A stretch of DNA of 64,000 bases, taken from positions 62,001 through 126,000 of the forward strand of contig JAHLKG010000024.1 of assembly GCA_025526995.1 (NCBI GenBank), written 5' to 3'. This DNA comes from Powellomyces hirtus (Eukaryota > Chytridiomycota > Chytridiomycetes > Spizellomycetales > Powellomycetaceae). Shown in pieces: positions 1 to 11,872 of this stretch; within the stretch, counting starts at the first letter, position 1, and each line of letters begins with the position of its first letter. A program made the translations under genes and the position numbers. A model generated the notes under the pieces. The model was not told the origin of the DNA. It searched no databases and saw only the letters and a list, made by a program, of their open reading frames with translations.

Positions 1-1
1 G

Positions 2-562
2 TTCCCGGTTCTCAAAGCCGGATCAACGCGAGGCATCCCCATTCCACCGCTCTTGTTTGAAACTTTCGGTTTTACGGTCGGAATTGCTTTCAATATCCGC
101 CACGCGAACCCGTTTACGACATGGGGCGAGGCACCCTGCCTCTTGGTCGCCAACCTGCTTATTCTGCTGGTCCACTGGAAACACCGTCCTCTGCTGGTCA
201 TTGCCTCTGCCGCGGCCTATTCATACGCATTCCGAACTCTTCTCTCACCCCTACGGTCCTCGGACGCTACTCTGCAGATGTTGCTCGGGCTCACGGTTCC
301 GGCATTCATGACGGGCACCGTACTGCAGATTTACGAAAACCATCGTGAAAAACACATTGGCGGCATCTCGCCCGCGACCTTAACAATGGGTCTAATGTGT
401 GGGTTGGGACGACTGCTGACAACGTTTGTGGAGGTGGACGATCCGGTGGTTAGATTTAGCGCTGTCTTTGGAGCTTTCCTTGGGTTAGTTTTGTTCTTCC
501 AAATGATTGTGTACAAAGATGGGACCAGAAGGTTCTTGGAGCACGCTTCCAAGGCGAAGTAG
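2..562 (+). CDS. MPDU1-like PQ-loop membrane protein (5' partial)
   Basis: The frame is open from base 2, so the start lies outside the window; about 187 residues are visible. The partial begins F-P-V-L-K-A-G-S-T-R-G-I, the second half of a PQ-loop motif, followed by ETFGFTVGIAFNIRHANPF and a TTWGE motif. Both match mannose-P-dolichol utilization defect 1 (MPDU1/Lec35) proteins. At least four hydrophobic segments follow, and a second PQ-loop-like stretch lies near SPATLTMGLM. MPDU1 relatives are ER multi-span proteins needed for use of dolichol-linked mannose and glucose in N-glycan and GPI assembly. The C terminus is short and basic (HASKAK). No intron is seen in this part. The gene converges on the gamma-glutamyltransferase gene, 147 bp away. 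Confidence 0.82.
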   Translation, partial: FPVLKAGSTRGIPIPPLLFETFGFTVGIAFNIRHANPFTTWGEAPCLLVANLLILLVHWKHRPLLVIASAAAYSYAFRTLLSPLRSSDATLQMLLGLTVPAFMTGTVLQIYENHREKHIGGISPATLTMGLMCGLGRLLTTFVEVDDPVVRFSAVFGAFLGLVLFFQMIVYKDGTRRFLEHASKAK

Positions 563-578
563 AAATGATATGGCGTTT

Positions 579-584
579 AATAAA
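579..584 (+). terminator. AATAAA polyadenylation hexamer
   Basis: A perfect AATAAA lies 17 bp after the stop codon of the MPDU1-like gene, within the 147 bp gap between two convergent genes. Its position suits a 3'-end processing signal; no cleavage site can be seen directly. Confidence 0.4.
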
Positions 585-709
585 CAAATGTTGCTGAAAC
601 CACCTACTATAAAGAATTTGCAGACGGTATAGATGGGCCTACACAACTGTACCAGATTTCAACATGTGTATTTAGTACTTTGACACAATTGTCAAGCCAA
701 TATAAATTA

Positions 710-3409
710 TCAATAGCCAGCCGAGGACCCGCCTTTCCTCCAGTCAGATGCGGCTGTAGAGTAGGAAGGAGTAGGAAAGTATGAACACTGTGATTCGAAC
801 GCTTACGGAGTTTGTGATCATACCTTGGATGGTTCCATCAGGAAGCCGGTGAATGGCTTCAACGCCACTGAGATACAATCCTTTGTCAAAGACGTGGACC
901 TGAAGAAAAGTATCGATGGTCAGTCGGGGCCGTCAGCGTTGTATCACACAACATAGCAACACTGCATTACAGAATGTCCAAGCTTTTCCAATTCTTTAAG
1001 AAGCCTCCCGTCGTACTCATACTCGACAAACAGCTAAAGAGTAGTATTTGAGTTAGGACTTCATACGCAAGTCTTGCGACAGAACAGTACAACATCACGA
1101 ACCGTATTCGGCAGCAACTGGTGATGAGCCCTCGGTTGTCGCACAGCGAGTGCAGCGTCCGCATTGAATGAAAGCATGTCCAAAAGCGCTTGCGCAACTG
1201 CTGTGATGATTCTGCTACCTCCACTAGCTCCTATCACTGCCTCCACCTGATCGCCGTTTTCAATAATGGTTGGGACACTTGATGAGAGGGGACGCTTGTA
1301 CGGTTCTGGAGAATCCTCTTATGTAAATGAAAAAGCAGATACTCAAGAATCAAGATGATGATTGATACGTACGGATGTAGTTGTATGGCGAAGGCGCAAG
1401 ACCAAACGCATTGGGATGGCCGGGAATCGAGAAGTCGTCCTGCGAGATGTCAAGTCAATGATACGGTGACAGAAAGGTTACTCTGCCATAGCATACCATT
1501 TCGTCGTTCAAGATAACTCCGGTTTTAGCGTCCATGATTTGTCCGCCAAACAGCAGATTGACAGTAGAAGTCATCGAGACTGCTTCGCCGTCTGCGGTGA
1601 GGACCGACACGTGCATCTGGTTCTGTCATTTTAGCCGATTGCAGATGGAGCGAGAATCATTGGCGACAGAGCCATACTGTTCCATGATCTTCTTTGATAT
1701 CAAAGGTTGGGTTGTAATACTCCACAGGGAAAGTTTTGGTCTGCGGATGTGCAAAGTGCTGATCAATGCGACGATCGTAGTGCATAAGGAGAACTGAGCT
1801 GGGTATCATACGTCGGAAATGAGACGACGAACCCTCCATGCATTGGATTTGTCGGCAAATTCGGCTGCAATCTCGGTGATGTTACGGAAGGTGGTATCTA
1901 TTGGGTCACCGTAGTAACTCCTTTCAGCAAAGCCGTGCTTATACGCTTCGATAAGTCTGAATGATTTATCAGAGGCTCTTCATCAGACATAGCACGGAGC
2001 AGTGTGTTATGGCATGGGGAACCACACAGACCTATGGATATTTGTTGCCGTTCGTCCTTCTGCGCTCAGATCGTAGCCTTCCATGACGTTGAGGATGGAC
2101 AAGAGAACTGGGCCACTGTGCAAGGAATCAGCGTGACTTCACATGCTTTGGCACCCCGATCGATCTTACCTAGTCGGTGGAGGCGCTGTGATGATCCTTC
2201 GACCGTGGAAGAATCCAACCAACGTTGGTTGTACTTTCGCAGTGTAATTGCGCATATCATCCATGGACAAAACTCCCCCATCCGCGCGTGTTGTCTTGAC
2301 CAGTTCTTCGGCAATCCAGCCCTGCATGGAACCACTTTGTTAGATTACAGTCCAACAAAACATGTCGACATGCAAGCCGTTGTACCTCGTAAAAGACGGA
2401 AGCCCCTTTCTCTCCAATCTCGCGCAAAGTAGCACCGTAGGTCTCACGCTTGATGATGTCTCCTGACTTGAGAAGCTTGCCATTCGGGGCAAACACTGCC
2501 CGGAATTCTTTGTTCTTAAGCATCAGATCTGGCACTAGCTGGATCGACATGCGGATGAATGAGTCAGCAGCCATACCAAGAACATTCAATCAAGATTATA
2601 CATACGTTAATTCGTTGCTCAAGTATTGGATTCACTTCCCAGCCATTGATACACAGTTCAACAGAAGGCTGAAAGAGTCGCTTCCACTCCAGCTTGCCAT
2701 ACTTCTTATGAGCGGCCTCGAACCCACGGATCTCTCCACTAGTCACAGAGAAGCCAGTCAGCCATACCGTTGCAACATAGCGAAGAAGCCAGTGAGCGAA
2801 AGCCCTACGGAACGCCGACACCAGTGCCTCCGAACTGTGCTTTCGTCGGATCATCCTTGTACATGTCTTTGGAAGCTCCCGCTGGGGCAGACTCCCGGAA
2901 ATCAATGAACCTGCTATCACCAGTTTTCTCCCGAACAACCATGAAGCCACCGCCGCCGATGCCACTGCTGTACATGTTAGTGCTACCGATGCACACGCCT
3001 GTGGCAATCGCCGCATCCACGGCAGATCCGCCATCCTTCAGGACATCGACCCCAATCTGACTGCAGATAGGATGCTCGGAGGAAACAGCGCCTTGCTTTG
3101 CCCTCACAGCTCCCGCGGTGGATCGAGACGGTCCTACGGCGACGATGTGTTCATTCAAGTGACAATCGGATATCTTCAGATTGACATAGAAAATCTACAC
3201 ACCTTTCTCCTGTCTAGCAATAGCTACGACGGCCATAGTGACTGAAAAAACATGGACATCAGTGACTCAGATATACATTGCGCTTCGCGGTCAATCCACG
3301 GACCTAGCAGGAACAGAGCGGCAATGCCAGCGATTCTTCTCTTTCTTCCTTGTAGATAGTGGCCGAACCGTCGAGCGGGTGATGATGCATCATGCCCGGA
3401 TGCCATCAA
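710..3409 (-). CDS. GGT: Gamma-glutamyltransferase (GGT), multi-exon
   Basis: Predicted type II membrane or secreted N-terminal nucleophile hydrolase that removes the gamma-glutamyl group from glutathione. The ATG near 3406 opens a short cytosolic part. A GT..AG intron (about 3244-3320) then joins a hydrophobic anchor (RRIAGIAALFLL / VTMAVVAIA), followed by AVRAKQGAVSSEH and DGGSAVDAAIATGVCIG, both classic GGT motifs. The exon ending D-H-G-T (Thr codon 1678-1680) is spliced to N-Q-M-H-V-S-V, so the catalytic threonine that begins the small subunit is present. TSTVNLLFGGQI and GASGGSRIITAVAQ follow. The last small exons, found by splice phase, end in ASDWRKGGSSAGY, a typical GGT C terminus, with stop at 710-712. 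About ten introns. It is divergent from the GH5 gene. No disruption was seen, though not every junction was worked out. Confidence 0.88.
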
Positions 3410-4120
3410 CAGGGTTGTATCATCATCTTCATACGAACTCCGCTGGGGCGGGGCATTCCCAAGGGTGCTTCGGGACGTCTGGCGAGCGACGCCTTTAATT
3501 AGACTGATTTTATAGAGCTTCCCATGATTTTTAAGTCCATCATCACACCTGCGCTGCCATCCTATCTTATCCTAGACTGACTGACTTTTGCCCTTCCTAA
3601 CCAAAGACAGTGGTCTCTGAAATGCCTAGAAAGTCGGCGAGGAAAGCAGGACGTACATCGAAGCATCCGCCCCGCCATTTGTCATTACAGTCACATGGGC
3701 GCAGCACAATGCTCCATGCAGGATGTTGCTTGACAAGCCACATTCTACGCGTTTCCATTTTGAGACAAAGAGAACGGAGCCTTTCTTGGCAATGATTCTG
3801 TTCTGCAAATCGATGTACTATCATTCGGTAGATCTTCGAATCGGGTGCATAATGCGTGAAGGGAGGGGGACGGACTTTCCGTACGCGGCATAAGTGCGCC
3901 AAGCAGGCGAATGGGGTTCTGTTGAAATGTTTGTCTTCCGCGGAATGATGACTCATGGGTGTGGCTTCCTGCGTCAACAACAATTGATAGCTGTTAAAAT
4001 CATTCTCGAACAATTGGGTGCCGTCAACGTGCATTGAACTGCGACGGTAGAAGATTGTAGAGTACAGTAGTTAATTGGTCCTTGTCAATTAATTAGTCCT
4101 TGTTGCGTATATTGTTGCAC
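3410..4120. other. Divergent intergenic region, GGT / GH5
   Basis: This 0.7 kb gap lies between two divergent genes and presumably holds both promoters. Open frames here have no recognisable product. The only clear structure is a two-copy 18-nt tandem repeat just before the GH5 start, listed separately. Confidence 0.5.
4071..4106. repeat. 18-nt tandem repeat, two copies
   Basis: Two adjacent copies of a TTAATTRGTCCTTGTYRM-type unit lie at 4071-4088 and 4089-4106, with few mismatches. They end 14 bp before the likely GH5 start codon, so they probably fall in its leader or core promoter. Function unknown. Confidence 0.6.
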
Positions 4121-6111
4121 ATGCAAGTTGTGGCAATGTTCCATTCCATATCATCAATACTTCTGCTCGTGTCGGCCGGCTTGGTCGCCAATGCAGGACA
4201 AGGGACCGCACATAAGGCTGTCATTCCATTAGCATTCACACCTCCATTGCGCACTGTTGGACAAGACTTTGTCGATGCCGAAAACAGAACCGTCATCTTG
4301 CGGGGGATGAATGTTGCCGGTGAGGAAGAGACGTTCTGGTTGGGAGTTCACAACAGGACAATTCACTCAACTTTGAAGAACATATCGCAGGTCAATCAAA
4401 ACTTCCGAATTTCCGTCCTATTTCTTCGCCCGTCCAGCTCGATCCGCTGGTCCAGTTTGGCGCAAATGCAGTGCGACTGCTCTTCAATTGGGAGGCTTTT
4501 GAGGGCGAGGGCGCTGGAGTGTTCAATCAAGAGTATCTGGACTGTAAGTACAATCCGTTTCCCCATCGCTCGCAGAGGGTGTTGTCAGACTGACATGGAT
4601 GCATAAGATTACAAGAACGTGATCAAGGAGTTACACGATCGTGGTATTGCCTCCATCATTGACATTCATCAGGACATGTATGTACTGGAGTAAATTTGAG
4701 AAGAAGAATTGCCGTAGTTGCTTATCCCATTATCTTTCCATGCAGGTATGCGAGATGGATCAACGGTGGTTGCGGTGACGGCTTTCCCGAATGGACGGTG
4801 CCGCCAACCGTGAAGAAGGCAACACCAAGCGGCGGTGATACTTGCAAATACTGGGCAATCACTCAATTTTTTGATAGAGCTTACTATAACGCCTGGTAAG
4901 AGATCCTCTCACCCGATGACACGATTAAATGCGTTTGTTGAGGCAATAAGTCACTTATAGGAATGAGTTCTGGAAAGACACCTACGGGGCACGATCAGGC
5001 TTTCTCAACATGTACGCCCGTCTCATTGAAGAGACCGCTGATCTCAAAGGCGTGATCGGATACGATGTGATGAACGAGCCTCATGGCGACGAACGAGAGC
5101 ATTTAGTGCCGCTGTACCGCGATGCAGCTGCAATCATCCACAAAGTCAATCCTGACATGCTCGTGTTTGTGGAGCCTACTATGCTTTCTGGCAGTGGGTA
5201 CGGAAACACAAAACTGGATGGGACTGGTTTGCGCGACGTGAAGAACCTGGTATATGCTCCTCATTATTGTAAGAAGCATAAATCCAGGAGCAGCTTTATA
5301 TTTAGCTGATCATTCACCAATCTTTCTTGATTCCATCTGGTAGATGATGCGATGGCGCTAATTGGATATTGGGGAAAGCCGATCAAGTTCTCGCCTACCC
5401 CAGTCATTAAAAAATTTCGTGAGCAGTCAAAGAAGTGGGGACCTATAATATCGGGAACAACCCCGAGTGGGGTACCTATCATACTGGGCGAGTTTGGAGC
5501 TCGCGAGATTAACAGCGCCAAATACATTCAAGCATTTTACGATGGGCTTGATGAGACATTCACGAGCTCAATGCAGTGGGTATATGAACCAAATTGGACG
5601 CACGAAACAAAAGACGGTACGAATCCCCGCGGCATTTGGTCCTGGCCCATGAACCAGCTACTTGTTCTTTCACCGCTGACAAAATGGTGCTTTCCATCCA
5701 GGTTGGAACATGGAGGACCTGTCGATTGTCGACGGATCACTCCAGCTCCGAAGCAACTTTATTCCACGCCCATATGCACAAAGCATCGCCGGCGTCCCGA
5801 CAAAGTTGAGTTTCGACGCAAGTTCCATTCAGTTTGAATGGACGCAGCAGGAAGACTCAACAGCTGAGACGGTTCTCTACATTCCACCAGCAAGCACTGT
5901 CGTGAACGTCACATCGACTCGGGACGTAGATGTGGTTTGCACAACCAAAGGCCGGGTTCGATGCCGCGCAACTCGAGGAGGGAATGCGGGAATTGTCATC
6001 TCCATCAAAGCGACGGAGAAAACACATGCCAATCACCATCATCACAATCTAGTAGACCTCTTTTCTGGGGAGGTTGGGGAGGACGCGGGAAACTTGCACG
6101 TTCAGCATTAA
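4121..6111 (+). CDS. Secreted GH5 glycosidase, endoglycoceramidase-like
   Basis: Likely cleaves the glycan from a glycosphingolipid or steryl glycoside outside the cell. An N-terminal hydrophobic stretch (ISSILLLVSAGLVANAGQG) looks like a signal peptide; start ATG 4121, with 4136 as an alternative. Six phase-consistent introns join the exons, beginning at about 4320, 4543, 4679, 4897, 5269 and 5616. The spliced product reads ILRGMNVAG, NFRPISSP, FGANAVRLLFNWEAFEGEG, then IIDIHQDM and NGGCGDGFPEW. DVMNEPHG carries the expected acid/base Glu and ILGEFGA the nucleophile Glu, both intact. The C-terminal half (VPTKLSFDASSIQFEWTQQ onward) looks like the beta-sandwich domain of endoglycoceramidases, ending His-rich. 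The exact substrate is inference. Confidence 0.83.
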
Positions 6112-6459
6112 GAGACAGTTGTGGCTATGGAGACGTAGACCAGATAAAGTAGATGTTGTCAGGCCATAGTGCATATCAATGTTAGATGTTTGGACACTGG
6201 GTGCGGAAAATCCATTACGAGCTAAAATTCGTAGACTGACAGAGGTTTTAACCTTCTACTTGCAGCTGTCGCAAGTGATACAAGGGAGAGAGTACAGATT
6301 TGAGGATGATAGTCGGCGTTGAATGACAATGTGAAATGAACATCCTTTGCTTTGTTGTAATGCTTTAGATTTATTTGTACGAAAGATACATATTATATTA
6401 TATATGACACCCACAGAAACCTGTTGAATACAAGAGCAACCGCAACTCAGATAGCCCAG
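6112..6459. other. Intergenic, convergent genes
   Basis: AT-rich 3'-flanking DNA between the GH5 gene and the tetraspanin-like gene, with no supported gene. The AT-rich run near 6390-6410 is typical of fungal 3' ends. Confidence 0.5.
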
Positions 6460-7199
6460 TCACGCCTTATCGGAAGCATCGGTGCAATCCGAATCGGGGA
6501 GACCAACAAATCTAGCTTTCATCTTACGATGGAGTGTCCGAAGCAAGACAACGTCCGCAGCAACAGTCACGGTCAAGAATGCAACTACCGCATACAGAAT
6601 AGCTGCTACTTGTATTGCCGCTCCAACTCTCCAAGCCGTCACCGGACTGTCGCAACTCTGCATCTGCATACACAGGTGCCCATCATCAGCATAACGGGGG
6701 CCGCTCATGCCTCCCATCTGGGTCCATCCGCAGCACGCGAAATCCGTCTGAATCATCATTCGGCCCGTTTCCGTCGCACCGGCCCATACTTGAGCTGCCG
6801 CCACGCTCGCGCTTGCGATGTTGCTTTCTTTCAGAGCCACTTGTCCGATGACTACGTGGACGGCGATGCTGATGACGAGCGCGACGACTAGGAAGTGTAG
6901 CTGGGGAATTGACATTCGGTAGAGACCACCACAGCCAGTAATGGATGTGGCTAGAACTATGGGTGCTAGCACTGCGATGCCTACAGTAGCAAAACGCGTC
7001 ATGGATGATGTTGCACGATCATAACCACTGGGTAATGTGTTTTGACGAACCTAGTAAAACGTTGACGGGAAACACCTCCAGTTTGGCGAACGGCGAAGTG
7101 TTTTGATATATAGTGTACGCAAAGATAGCATAGGCGAGTGCCAACCCAATCAGGAGAGACGTTGCCGCGAAAAGGAAGAGTCGAACCGTTCGGACCATG
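6460..7199 (-). CDS. Tetraspanin-like four-helix membrane protein
   Basis: Exon 1 starts at ATG 7199 (MVRTVRLFLFAATSLLIGLA). A GTTCGT..CTGTAG intron joins it to exon 2 at IAVLAPIVLATSITGCGG with matching phase. The product has four hydrophobic segments: the N-terminal helix, IAVLAPIVLATSI, LHFLVVALVISIAVHVVIG, and VGAAIQVAAILYAVVAFL near the C terminus. The large loop between helices 3 and 4 holds FACCGW, the Cys-Cys-Gly signature of tetraspanins, plus further cysteines (LCMQMQSC). Tetraspanins organise membrane microdomains. Length (~220 aa) and topology fit the family; orthology to a named fungal tetraspanin cannot be judged by eye. The tail SDCTDASDKA has no recognised signal. Confidence 0.72.
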
Positions 7200-7908
7200 A
7201 TTCAGCGACAAAAGCTTCCATGTAGATGTTTCGATTGACAAGTTTGGAGCTGGCGGATTAACGTTAATGCACAATGGCTTGTAGGATAACTCTAAAAGCG
7301 CCCTCCGGAACAAAACCCGCGCGAAGCCCCGCGTCGGCTTACGACAATGTGGCTTTCTCGTGGCGCATAAAAGACTCACAAGTCGCAACCAAAAGACGGC
7401 TCACGAGTGCGGAATCAGCAAAGTGTCCCAATCATACTGCGAATGAACCGCCAAGCTACGCCCTAGCGGTGTGGGTTTACTACCGTCCGTGATCTCACTA
7501 GTTTGGTGGTTTTTGACACACATTTCTGACGCAACTTCTTCCTGTCGCGTCTCTGGGTCAAGGCACAAAGAACCTCGCGCTATTTTCCGGCTTTATTGGT
7601 CTACTTGTCTGACGCCCAGCAAGTGGACGGTGGTGAAATTTATGGAGGGGAAATGTGAGAATTCATCAAAGCGGCTGTAGTCACAACATCCATAAGGCAA
7701 AGGCGCGCGGAAGCCCTGACCAGTATCGCTGCGCAGTGTCATCATGCAGGTGTCAGCCGTCATTCCGTTCGTTTCCTCCTCACTTCTTCATTTTAGTTTG
7801 ACGTTCCATTATTCAAATCTACACATAAACTATAAAACGTTCTTCCGCTAGCTGTTATCTGTCTATCTCCTCACACAACTCATCCCCACAAAGTTTCTGC
7901 ATTTCAAC
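7200..7908. other. Divergent intergenic region, tetraspanin-like / Nudix
   Basis: About 0.7 kb between divergent genes with no supported coding region. A TATAAAAC stretch near 7831 lies about 80 bp upstream of the Nudix start and is a plausible TATA element. Confidence 0.45.
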
Positions 7909-8751
7909 ATGCATCGAGCCGTCAAGCCACGCCTCATCCTCCGGTCCTTTTCAACCCAGTCCCCTTCCCGTCTCTCGCACCCTTCTCCAGCCACATACCC
8001 GTCAATACCATCAACGCCGATCGACGACTCTCTTCCCCCTGTGAATGTGGGTCAAAGTCTGAAATTGACCCCGGAAGTGCTCTCTGTATATCGCGCGCGT
8101 CTCGCCGCTCATGTAGCCAGCACGCCGTGTCCTCGTTGGCGGTACAAAGGGCCCGAAAACACGACATGGCGGCACGCGGGGGTCTGTATCCCTTTGGTGA
8201 ACCTCGCGAAAGATGGCGGGGAGCCTAGCGTGCTCCTCACGGTGCGCAGCAGCACCTTGCGGCGAAACGGTGGTGAAGTTGCATTCCCGGGCGGTTCGCA
8301 GGACCCAGGCGACAGGACAATAGTGGACACGGCGCTGCGGGAAACAGAAGAAGAGGTGGGGATTCCCGCTGACAGTGTAGATGTTCTCGGTGTTTTCCAC
8401 CCGTTGCCGGACCGGTCGCATACGATTCTCATCCATCCCGTCTTGTGCCACGTCCCGTCCCTCCAATCCCTGTCAGATTTGGCATGCAACCCGGAAGAAG
8501 TCAGTGAGGCATTCACGGTCCCGCTTGCGCAGCTGCTTTGCATGGGCACCCATGTGGAGCGATTGAGGGGCGGGCCGCGCAATGTGAGGAATTGGCATGT
8601 CGATGGAAGAAAAATATGGGGACTAAGCGCTTGGATTTTGGAAGGTGTGCTGAAGGAAGTTATCGCGCCGGGTGGGGTCATGGGTTGCGATGTGTGGTCA
8701 CATAAGCAGGCGACTGGACACTCTGCCCGTGCATCTGAATCAAATATATGA
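7909..8751 (+). CDS. Nudix hydrolase, CoA-diphosphatase type (NUDT7/8, Pcd1-like)
   Basis: Single-exon 280-residue protein likely to hydrolyse CoA or acyl-CoA to 3',5'-ADP and phosphopantetheine. Residues 109-129 (LLTVRSSTLRRNGGEVAFPG) match the motif that marks the CoA-pyrophosphatase branch. It runs into a complete Nudix box (~128-152, GGSQDPGDRTIVDTALRETE then EEVGI) with all catalytic Glu residues. The N terminus (MHRAVKPRLILRSFSTQS) is Arg- and Ser-rich without acidic residues, resembling a mitochondrial presequence. The C terminus (ESNI) is not a PTS1 signal, so mitochondria are favoured over peroxisomes, as for NUDT8. Confidence 0.87.
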   Translation: MHRAVKPRLILRSFSTQSPSRLSHPSPATYPSIPSTPIDDSLPPVNVGQSLKLTPEVLSVYRARLAAHVASTPCPRWRYKGPENTTWRHAGVCIPLVNLAKDGGEPSVLLTVRSSTLRRNGGEVAFPGGSQDPGDRTIVDTALRETEEEVGIPADSVDVLGVFHPLPDRSHTILIHPVLCHVPSLQSLSDLACNPEEVSEAFTVPLAQLLCMGTHVERLRGGPRNVRNWHVDGRKIWGLSAWILEGVLKEVIAPGGVMGCDVWSHKQATGHSARASESNI

Positions 8752-9078
8752 CATTACTTGCTGATTATGTGTGGCCATCGCAATACCTGTCCCTTCTGAT
8801 CCTCTGCGCATGGGATGCTTATGCTGAGCTGCATGGCCATCGATGATCTGTGCGCTGTACAATTTACATCGAGTCGGGGGAATACAGCTTTTACACGTCG
8901 ATGCGAGTTAATCTTTAGGTACAAAAACTCCTACTGTATGGAAAGGCTTAATACAATGCAATATGACGCGGGGAAAGGGCAAAAAGGTGGAGATCAACGC
9001 ATCACACAATTATGTGGAGCGGCCTCATGGAATATGCTGCTATATGTTCAAACTATGCAAACTACACTATCGGGGCAG
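8752..9078. other. Intergenic, convergent genes
   Basis: 3' flanks of the Nudix and PA14 genes. Short open frames only, no recognisable product. Confidence 0.45.
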
Positions 9079-11219
9079 TTATGCTTCCGAGGTGACGTCT
9101 TGCTGGTCCTTTGGATCCTGGCCTGCGGCGTGCATGGCCTTGCGGAGAAACGCCGACCATTCCTGCAAGAGCATAGATATTAGCTTCCAAAGGAGCTTGC
9201 AGACCATCAGAACTCTGCAGCAGACAATATCTACCTGTATCGGTGTCTTTTCCTTCATGCACTGCTCGTAAGCGTCCTGAACACTGAAATGGTTTTGCTT
9301 TGTTGACAGTTTCAGCGTCACACCCAGCGAGAAGAAATATCCAAGTTTCAGGCGCTTGACATCCGCAATGTGTTTGGACACATATTGCATCTAATCGACC
9401 ACACAGGTGAGATCAATGAGCAAGCTGTTGCAGTTCATAGCCGCACGAACCTGTTGTTTGTGCATATCCTCAAACAGATCATCTGATCCTTGCGAGTGAT
9501 CGGTGAGGAGGAAATGGTCTTCCTTCAACGGCGCTCCGAACAACGAAAGTTGAGCCAGCTCTTTGATCATGTTCTGAGATTGTATGCGTTCGTTGACAAG
9601 CGCTTTCTGGACAGCCATTAGCTTTTCCGACATGTCGTTCAAATCCTTCAGAAAGACGCCATTTAACCCCATAGAACAAGAGTGTAGTGATTTTACAGCA
9701 GGCAATGCACCTGTTCCAGATTGCGAAGTCGCGTCTGATCACTCTCCATTGCGTCCGGAAGGTCATCCCATGTCTTAGGAGAGAGAGAAAAGAATCATGG
9801 AACTTCAGTGTACCTTCTCGCTGAGCGGAGACATATTGATGGCGGGCCACTCACCAGCGAGTTGCTCGATTCTAGGATTCGACCAATACGCTCATCTCTG
9901 GCGTTGTAAAAAAACGCGGATTCAGGGATGAGTGTTTTTGCTACCCGGTCTGGTGGGAACGGCAGCCACCCCTTCAGAAGACATATAAATCTGAGGTAAG
10001 TGTGTGGCAGCGCAAGCGGTTCGTGGAATGAGCACGGTCTTACCGATCCGGGGCAATAATATGACAGATCCAGTGAAGCACCAGTCCGTACTCCTGTCAA
10101 CATTCGTGATATTTGCCTGAGATACTTTCCAAGGGTTCAACGACCATAAAACAACTACATACCTTCCATCATCTTTCCATTGCGATGGAAAAAGCAAACA
10201 GTGATAGGATAGTAACCTGATTTCTGTATTTTGATTGTGCCTAGTTACGACATTAGCATCGACTAGATCGCGGCGTCGTTGAAGCGGGATGCCGGTGTAC
10301 CTTCTTTTTGGACAACATAATGCTGTGCGAAAGACTCTGGTTAGCATAGTTGCTCAATGACAAGGCTTTACTAATCTGATACGTACTGATCCATCATTGT
10401 CAACTACTTTCCGGCCAGATATATAAAGAGCCGCTCTACGGACCGCGTCAAAGGTTAGCAATGTTCAGAGCAAGTGAATGCGTGATGCATACCCGTCGTT
10501 GGAGCCAAGGTAGAATGTCCACTGGCCGGGATGGGGAATTTTGAGTTGCGCGGTGAATCGCACCGCATAGTTCCCAACTGCACATAGACCAAAATGCGTC
10601 AGCGTGAAGTTACGCTGTCCAAGATTCAAATCAAATTTACCATCTGTGGTAGGCGCTTTTTGCAAGTTTTTGTCAAACAACTCTGACTCGGTCTTGTAGT
10701 CAATGTGTATCGATTTGGCGATGCCCGTGCTGTAGCTGCTCAATGTGTTGAAGTCGGGAAGGAGACCAAATTCTCCTTTGTAGTATTCGAAAATGGCGCC
10801 TGGCGCGTGTCCGTCTTCGCCGACGACGCTGCCGGGGATAGTGAAGTAAGACAGACGGCTGGTCTCAGACGAGACAGAAGCTTGCGAGAAGCTACGAGTT
10901 TTCCGTTGCCGATTGCTGTTGTCGAGTACTAGTGTGAGTTCCAGTTGTCGTAGATCCCTATGCAATGTGCTACAGACCTGTCACCCAGCAAGTGTTCAGG
11001 TTCAGCAGCAGATGCGACGGTCGAATTCGGAGAAGGCGCCCAACTGTGTCTAGCGTTGATTTTGCGTTGTGAATCAGCATCGGCCGAGGGGTTCTTTGGC
11101 AAGGTAGTAGCTTCTTCAGCATCGGGAACGAGGTCGGGCTGAACCCTGACGTCGGGGATTCCATCGGACGCTACATCTTGTACCGGAGACATTGTAATCG
11201 GATCTTCCATAGCATGCAC
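9079..11219 (-). CDS. PA14-domain protein with C-terminal coiled coil
   Basis: Multi-exon gene; likely start ATG 11219 or 11213. The first exon is acidic and disordered (MEDPITMSPVQDV...). A 56-nt intron (about 10926-10981, GTGACA..CACTAG) restores frame to VLDNSNRQRKT. A PA14-like beta-barrel follows: GLLPDFNTL, SIHIDY, then VRFTAQLKIPHPGQWTFYLG and, after another intron, ALYISGRKVVDNDG. This matches the family's 'YTF.L.S.DG..LYIDG..V.DNDG' core. PA14 domains usually bind carbohydrate. Downstream exons encode charged helices (ESDQTRLRNLEQ; FLKDLNDMSEKLMAVQKALV) that should form a coiled coil, and the protein ends DPKDQQDVTSEA. No signal peptide or membrane segment was seen. The domain combination does not match a protein I can name, and the role is unknown. 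Confidence 0.65.
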
Positions 11220-11872
11220 TGGAGGACGGACAGAAAGTGAGCGATCGACGGATATTCGAAATTCTGCAGTGAAGTGTGGTGGGCGCCTCGAAAGGTGACA
11301 GGAAAAGAAGAGTGAAGCTCACAAAAGGCTCCAAAACCCCAGGCGCGTAATGACGTACTATTAGCACATGCATCTTGGAAAGTTTTGATTGTTTGTTCCA
11401 CAGAATATTGTTCCTACACTATCAAGTGTTCTTGTCGGACAAAATCGGAACTTGGATACTCAGTTTGCAGAGAGACTGACGGATGAATGGAGATCCTATT
11501 TCATCGGATAGCAAATGTCCCAAAATTTTTCCAAGCCTGCTACTTCATCTTGCGACTTCGCTGTACTTCTCAGTGGTCTGCGACCCGGTTTAGTGCTCCG
11601 TCCACGTAGTGATTGTGATGGTGATAATTCGCCCGGTATCTCAAAGTTAATGCCCTTCACTGAGTGGGCATGCAAAAGAAAAAGGGACAGCATTAAGAAA
11701 AGGGTTAAGGTTAGGCACTAGTGTCAAGGTTACAGGGATGGTAAGGGGTCGTGTATTTGGGCGTCTTCCAAAATCATACGGGAACAATTATATCTAAGCA
11801 AAATTATTTGTACGGCGGCCGATGGAAGCAGGGGGTATACTGGAATCCGCCACCAATGGCACCATCCCATGA
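11220..11872. other. Intergenic, PA14 gene / small membrane protein
   Basis: About 0.65 kb upstream of the PA14 gene and downstream of the next minus-strand gene. No supported gene. Confidence 0.4.

Noticed and set aside
5948..5975. GGTTCGA-containing stretch as a tRNA T-arm
   Set aside because: It lies inside the GH5 coding exon and no cloverleaf partner stems were found.
10926..10981. Frameshift in the PA14 gene
   Set aside because: A 56-nt GTGACA..CACTAG intron restores frame, so no defect is needed.
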